Assembly (NCBI RefSeq): GCF_000315625.1
Contig: NW_005434653.1
Location: 2,640-66,639 of the forward strand
Length of the DNA: 64,000 bases
DNA from: Guillardia theta CCMP2712
Taxonomy: Eukaryota > Cryptophyceae > Pyrenomonadales > Geminigeraceae
Reading direction: 5' to 3'
Each line of letters begins with the position of its first letter. The stretch's first letter is position 1. A model generated the notes under the pieces. The model worked only from the letters and a program-made list of their open reading frames with translations. It did not search any database and was not told where the DNA came from. This document shows, piece by piece, positions 56,947-64,000 of this stretch. A program made the translations under genes and the position numbers.

Positions 56947-57640
56947 GAAGAGACCCAGTAGGGTTTAAAGTTGATAGGGAAACACCCCTCCTCAGTACGC
57001 TAACTACTACTAATAGTTACTACTACAGCAAAAATGAACAGCGTAGTGCCCACTTTAGTTAACCATGAGGAAGGGGTTAAAAAGATTAGGTTACCCAGTT
57101 TAATTTTGATCGTTTAACTTGAAGAATGATCTAGGTTGGGGTGGACAGCAGTCGGCAGGATTCGGTTTTGGTTCTCGCTGTCTTTTCTCTTCTCGCCGTT
57201 TGGCCGGGGCGGCCCTGTGACTGGCGGCGGCGACAGTGTCAGGGTCAAGCCTCCTCGACTCTCCTGATTGTCCTCGTACTGATTTTAACTTAACTTTGAG
57301 TAAAGGTGATCCGGAGGCTAGTTGAAGAATGATCTAGGTTAGGCTAGTGGCCCAGGCTCGGATCACTGGGCCGATATCAACTTGGCTGGCAAGGTCACGC
57401 CGGGTGCTATGCCAGTCCGACCGTGGGTCTTTGTGGGTCACTAGTGACTCAGTCCGACTGTCCGATCAAACCGTCCGAACGGTCAGAGCCTGTGGCAAGT
57501 TCCGAAGTTGAACTTCAACGGCCAAGTTGGCCGCCGCCGGCCGGCAGTTGACCGGGCCGGCCGACCGGAAGTTCCGAGCGACCCGGGTACTGAAACGGGC
57601 AAATGCCGGAATTAGATCATGGAGGGCAGGAGGGAGGCGT
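56947..57640. repeat. Intergenic with GC-rich island and element-end motif
   Basis: Contains TTGAAGAATGATCTAGGTT twice as a direct repeat (57,119-57,137 and 57,322-57,340), enclosing a GC-rich core and the motif CCTCGTACTGATTTTAACTT with AACTTTGAGTAAAG (57,271-57,305) that matches the ends of the 24.3-kb element. GC-rich again from 57,350 to 57,600. Confidence 0.5.
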
Positions 57641-57645
57641 TGGTA

Positions 57646-58392
57646 GAGGCGAGGGATAGTAGAGGCGAGGGATAGGAGAGGCGAGGGATAGGAGAGGCGA
57701 GGGATAGGAGAGGCGAGGGATAGTAGAGGCGAGGGATAGGAGAGGCGAGGGATAGTAGAGGCGAGGGATAGTAGAGGCGAGGGATAGTAGAGGCGAGGGA
57801 TAGTAGAGGCGAGGGATAGTAGAGGCGAGGGAGGGATAGTAGAGGCGAGGGATAGGAGAGGCGAGGGATAGGATAGGCGAGGGATAGTAGAGGCGAGGGA
57901 TAGTAGAGGCGAGGGATAGTAGAGGCGAGGGATAGTAGAGGCGAGGGATAGGATAGGCGAGGGATAGTAGAGGCGAGGGATAGTAGAGGCGAGGGATAGT
58001 AGAGGCGAGGGATAGTAGAGGCGAGGGATAGTAGAGGCGAGGGATAGTAGAGGCGAGGGATAGTAGAGGCGAGGGATAGTAGAGGCGAGGGAGGGATAGT
58101 AGAGGCGAGGGATAGTAGAGGCGAGGGATAGTAGAGGCGAGGGATAGTAGAGGCGAGGGATAGTAGAGGCGAGGGATAGGATAGGCGAGGGATAGGAGAG
58201 GCGAGGGATAGGAGAGGCGAGGGATAGGAGAGGCGAGGGATAGTAGAGGCGAGGGATAGTAGAGGCGAGGGATAGTAGAGGCGAGGGATAGTAGAGGCGA
58301 GGGATAGTAGAGGCGAGGGATAGTAGAGGCGAGGGATAGTAGAGGCGAGGGATAGTAGAGGCGAGGGATAGGAGAGACGAGGGATAGTAGGT
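57646..58392. repeat. 16-bp minisatellite, about 46 copies
   Basis: Unit GGGATAGTAGAGGCGA repeated head to tail with a common variant (TAGG for TAGT) and occasional 4-bp insertions. Because 16 is not a multiple of three, all frames stay open on the minus strand (a 315-codon frame), which is not a gene. It ends about 70 bp upstream of the next gene's start. Confidence 0.95.
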
Positions 58393-58460
58393 CAGGAAGG
58401 GGATCAGTTGCACCAGACTACTATCACCTTTCTAAATTGCCTCTGACATGAAGTGAGAAG

Positions 58461-60740
<2,280 letters not shown>

Positions 60741-61060
60741 ATGAGCGAGGGAGGAAAAAGGATGAGGAGGAGGAGGAAAAGGTTGTGGTGGAGGGGACAA
60801 GGGAGAAGGAGGGGAGGAGTTGGAACAAGTTTCAAGTGGTTAGATGGCCGCGAGACGGGTCAGCTGTGATCGATGTGAATCGATAGGGGAGAGCGCGGAG
60901 TTGATGTGTCTGAATGAGATCAGGGGGAGCGAGGGAATGGACTTGCGGAGGATGAGCAGGAGGATGGAGCTGGTGGCGTTGGGGATGAAAGAGATTGAAA
61001 CAGGAGGAGGAAGATCAAGAAGGAGAGGAGGACTGAGAGTACTCTGGATGTTTTATTAAA

Positions 61061-63466
61061 TCACAAGTGCCATTTGTCAGTCACTTTGATTGGCCCGCTC
61101 AAGCTCGCCTGCCACGAGGAGACTCAGAAGAGGAGAGGCGAACAAGAAGGCGACACGATCAACATGAGGCAGGAGGTTCAGGAAGAAGAGTTGAGAGGTT
61201 AGCAGAATAAGACATACGAGGAGGGGGAGGAGGGGAGGAGGGGAGGAGGACGTACCTCCTTGGCCTTCTGCTTAGTCTGGAGATCTTTGAGCTCCTTCTC
61301 CTCTGTCTTAGCGAAGAGTGAATGCTTCCCCTGAAACTGCCGCATGAGCTGCGCCCGCTCCTGTACCACACTCGTCATCCTTCCCGCTCCTCGCAGTCTT
61401 CGTCTCCCTGTCTCCCTCCCCACATCGCCCTCCTCTCTCCCCCCTCCCCTTCCTCACCTGAGCGAGGGCCTTAGTTCCCTTAGTCAGCTTAAGCTGCACC
61501 TGCAGGAACATCACCACGAGCAGATAGAGCAGGACGACCACGTAGAGGGAGAGGGAGAGGGAGAGGGAGAGGGAGAGGAGGATAAAGGGAGGTTACAGAC
61601 ACGGCAAGGAGGAGAAGGCTGGAAGGGAGCGGAAGGAGGGTTAACCTTGTGCTTGATTGCTTCCTCTAGCTGGTCTTTGGTTGTTTTTGCGAACTTGTGC
61701 TTCAACACTCTTGCAGTCGAATCGAACTTGTGCTGAGCGTTCTTCTCCTGCTCTCCCCTCGTCAGTTCCTCCTCTTTCTCGTCTTCCTCTGACCTTGCTC
61801 ATCAGACGCTTCGAGAAAGTGAGCATGGCATCTTGATAGGAAGGCTTCTTGCTTGAGGAGGAGGAGGAGGAGGAGGAGGAGGAGGAGGAGGCAAGCTTCG
61901 CCTTTGCAGCTTCCCGCAGTTTCTTCATCATCTACAGCCCGTCAGCTCCGCATGTCTCTGTCTGTCGCCTCCTCGTCTACCTCCTTCTTGTGCTTAAGTT
62001 TTGGCTCATCCAGCTTCGCTCTCTTGAGGTTCGACTGCAGCATCGCCTGCTCAAACGTCATCGACATCCCCAACAACAGTGACCTGATGCCTTCCTCCTC
62101 CTCCTCCTCCTCCTCCTCCTCCTCCTTCCCTCGCTCACCTTCTCCAACATGTCGATCCCATGGACCTTCTTCTGCTCCTCCACCTTCACTTTGTGATGCA
62201 GTGACTTATGAAGTAGCCTGGCAAACTGTCACCCTCCACAACCTCTACCAACCTCCTTCCCTGTATCCCCCTCCCCTCCTTTCCCAACCCTTGTCTCTGT
62301 TCATCCTCCGCCTCCTCTACCCTACTCACGTCATGTCCTTGGACTGCGGCTTGGTCAGCTCCAGCTCCCTCTTCATGATCATCTCCGCCTCTTTGAGATC
62401 ATCGGAGCTAACAGCAAGTCAGGAGCTGGGAAAATGAACCTGCGCCCTCCCCACCTGTCGTTCTCATCCTTGGATCTTCCCAGGTCCCTTCCTCTCATCC
62501 CAGGAGACGAGCTGAGAAACGAGCTGATCGACTTCTTGTACAACCCCTACCAGCATCTCAGCAAAAATTCTCCCCTTCCCTCTCCCCTCCCTGATCTTCC
62601 CCCCTTCCCTGCATCCTTCCTCTTCCTCCTTCCCCAGTCCCTCCCCTTCTCTCTCGCGTGTCTCCAACTGCCTCCCTCACCTCCTGCTCGGTCCTCGTCT
62701 TCTTGTTCAGCTCATCCCTCAGCTGGGCCTCGAGCTGCGATTCTGAGATCTGCGAGCCCTTGGCAATATGCCCGGCGTACTTGGCGGCCCCATCGTGGAT
62801 TCCCTTTATCTTCTTGAGGAACGGCTCTGCCTTTCTCAGCATCGCGTCCTCCCTTTCCTTCGCCTCCTCGTCCAGTCGCTTCCTCAGCGCCAGCTCCTCG
62901 CTCGCGTCCCCGTCCGGCGAGCTCGCGGCGTCAGTGACCTTGATCTTCTCCCTCTTCGCCTCCTCCGCCTCCTTCTCCTCGTCCCGCAGAGACTTGAGGT
63001 CCTTGCTTGCCAGCGAGAAGGCGTGCGCCTGCTTCTGCTTTACGTCGTTGTCCAGCTCATTCTTCAGCTGAAGCTCCTCCCTGTTCTCCTTCAGCACATC
63101 AGCTGGGATCTTCGACTTGGCCATCCTCTTCTCCGCCGCCATCTTCGCGCTCGCCAGCGTCTGCTCGTGGGAGCTGCCCAGCACCTCCTCGGAGCCACCG
63201 GACGAGAAGTGAGGGGAGCGAGCAGCCTTGCTCCTCTCAGAGGTCCCTGGCTTGAGCGAGTTGGCAAAGTGAAGGTCGCGGAAGGCAGCAGACTTTTGCT
63301 GCAGGCTTGTCGGGGTCACCTGCTCCTCCTCCACTGCCGACAGGGCAGCAAAGGCCAGCAGGCCGACAGCGAGCACCATGAAGATGGCGCTATGGCGCGC
63401 TGTGGTCGCCTGAGCTCCGTTCCTCTTGTCATCTCCAGCCCTCAAGGTGCCGCCTGCCTCCACCAT
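61061..63466 (-). CDS. Type II membrane protein with long coiled coil
   Basis: Start at MVEAGGTLRAGDDKRNG (ATG ending at 63,466), anchor AIFMVLAVGLLAFAALSA at about residues 28-45, then charged helix: EQTLASAKMAAEKRMAKSK, VLKENREELQLKNELDNDVK, DLKSLRDEEKEAEEAKREK, SEELALRKRLDEEAKERED, FLKKIKGIHDGAAKYAGH, LEAQLRDELNKKTRTEQE; later exons DDLKEAEMIMKRELELTK, LLHKSLHHKVKVEEQKK, AMLQSNLKRAKLDEPKLKH, MMKKLREAAKAKLASSSS (with a Ser run), FDSTARVLKHKFAKTTKD, VQLKLTKGTKALAQ and ERAQLMRQFQGKHSLFAK. The last exon ends PIKVTDKWHL with TGA at 61,061-61,063, followed at once by an AATAAA polyadenylation signal on this strand. Unknown function; same plan as the 8.2 and 58.5 kb genes. Confidence 0.65.
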
Positions 63467-63563
63467 GATCGCTGGGCAGACAGGCTGCAGCACAAGCGTG
63501 TTAGCAAAGTACGAGGGAGAGAGATGGAGAGAAACTTTAAGAACATGCAGCTATAGCATCATT

Positions 63564-63696
<133 letters not shown>

Positions 63697-63859
63697 ATAG
63701 AGTTCATTATCGAGCTCTTTCTCCTGCTACTTCTCCTCCTCCTCCTCCTCCTCCTCCTCCTCCTCATGCTAACTTCGTGATACAGGTACATTTCCTGCTG
63801 CTTCTGCTGTTTCTGCTTCTGCTTCTGCTGCTGAATTGATGGTAGAGCTCCTGCTCCTG

Positions 63860-63955
63860 CTACTTCTCCTCCTCCTCCTGCCGCTCCTTCGCCTCCTCGT
63901 CAATGCATGCTATGTGGCCAGCATCGATGATGAACGGGTAGTATGACTCTTCGTT
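63860..63955 (-). CDS. Possible last exon of a gene entering from the right edge
   Basis: After an acceptor TTGTAG (63,956-63,961) the frame reads NEESYYPFIIDAGHIACID followed by an acidic tail to TAG 63,860-63,862, 31 residues. Protein-like composition but short; the rest would lie beyond the window. Confidence 0.3.
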   Translation of the reverse strand, partial: NEESYYPFIIDAGHIACIDEEAKERQEEEEK

Positions 63956-64000
63956 CTACAACGGAGTGTAACGCCATGAGTAACGTATATAACGATATCA

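Noticed and set aside
57466-58413. 315-codon minus-strand open frame (IPRLYYPSPLLSLAST repeats)
   Set aside because: Entirely the 16-bp minisatellite translated; a period not divisible by three keeps all frames open.

Overview
The window is nuclear DNA of a unicellular, intron-rich eukaryote. Almost every gene is split by short GT-AG introns (many 36-60 nt, a few GC-AG) and shows eukaryote-only architectures: acyl-CoA-binding plus ankyrin, Patched-like sterol-sensing, leukotriene-A4-hydrolase-type aminopeptidase, EF-hand plus kinase, and an ARM-repeat protein that may be axonemal. GC content, compact genes, abundant purine/pyrimidine microsatellites and a 100-N scaffold gap fit a draft protist genome. 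A cryptophyte alga such as Guillardia is my best guess, but nothing here proves it. Gene models below were built by hand from exon-like reading frames and splice signals. Exon edges marked approximate are inferred.

Layout. 0-1.1 kb: an unrecognised reading frame running off the left edge, preceded by a 20-bp tandem repeat. 1.8-4.0 kb (-): ankyrin-repeat protein. 4.6-5.5 kb (+): secreted/type II hydrophilic protein. 5.7-7.4 kb (-): a broken-looking locus in which the first half of an alpha/beta hydrolase is followed by the last part of a PCIF1-like methyltransferase domain. 8.2-10.6 kb (+): type II coiled-coil membrane protein. 11.0-12.4 kb (-): unrecognised protein with a Q/P/G/M-rich tail. 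13.3-17.1 kb (+): EF-hand repeats fused to a TKL-like kinase. 17.1-18.5 kb (-): coiled-coil protein, ending 29 bp from the kinase stop. 20.0-23.0 kb (+): Patched-like sterol-sensing protein with an in-frame TAG, a homopolymer frameshift and a missing membrane segment. 24.9-28.2 kb (+): very long coiled-coil protein. 28.4-29.8 kb (-): ARM-repeat protein. 30.6-34.6 kb (+): M1 aminopeptidase with a hydrophobic tail. 35.2-36.8 kb (-): multi-pass membrane protein with a RelA/SpoT-like fold. 38.27-39.59 kb: a 497-bp inverted duplication carrying two identical divergent 87-aa genes; a diverged third member lies at 52.1-52.4 kb. 42.2-43.7 kb (+): CXXC-type zinc-finger protein. 43.9-45.2 kb (-): short-chain dehydrogenase with a 182-bp tandem duplication at its 5' side. 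45.7-47.6 kb (+): ACBD6-like protein. 48.9-51.5 kb (+): RluA/RPUSD2-type pseudouridine synthase, spanning the N gap. 55.7-56.9 kb (-): membrane-anchored GDS-motif protein. 58.5-60.7 kb (+) and 61.1-63.5 kb (-): two more type II coiled-coil membrane proteins, convergent.

Between genes lie GC-rich repeat islands (19.2, 40.3, 52.9, 55.1, 57.3 kb), a MITE-like element at 24.3 kb whose end sequence recurs at 19.7 and 57.3 kb, a 16-bp minisatellite (57.6-58.4 kb) and many microsatellites.

No operon-like or pathway clustering is evident; genes are independent units. The least explained parts are the inverted duplication with its small protein family, and two genes carrying in-frame TAG codons, at least one of them where a tryptophan is expected.
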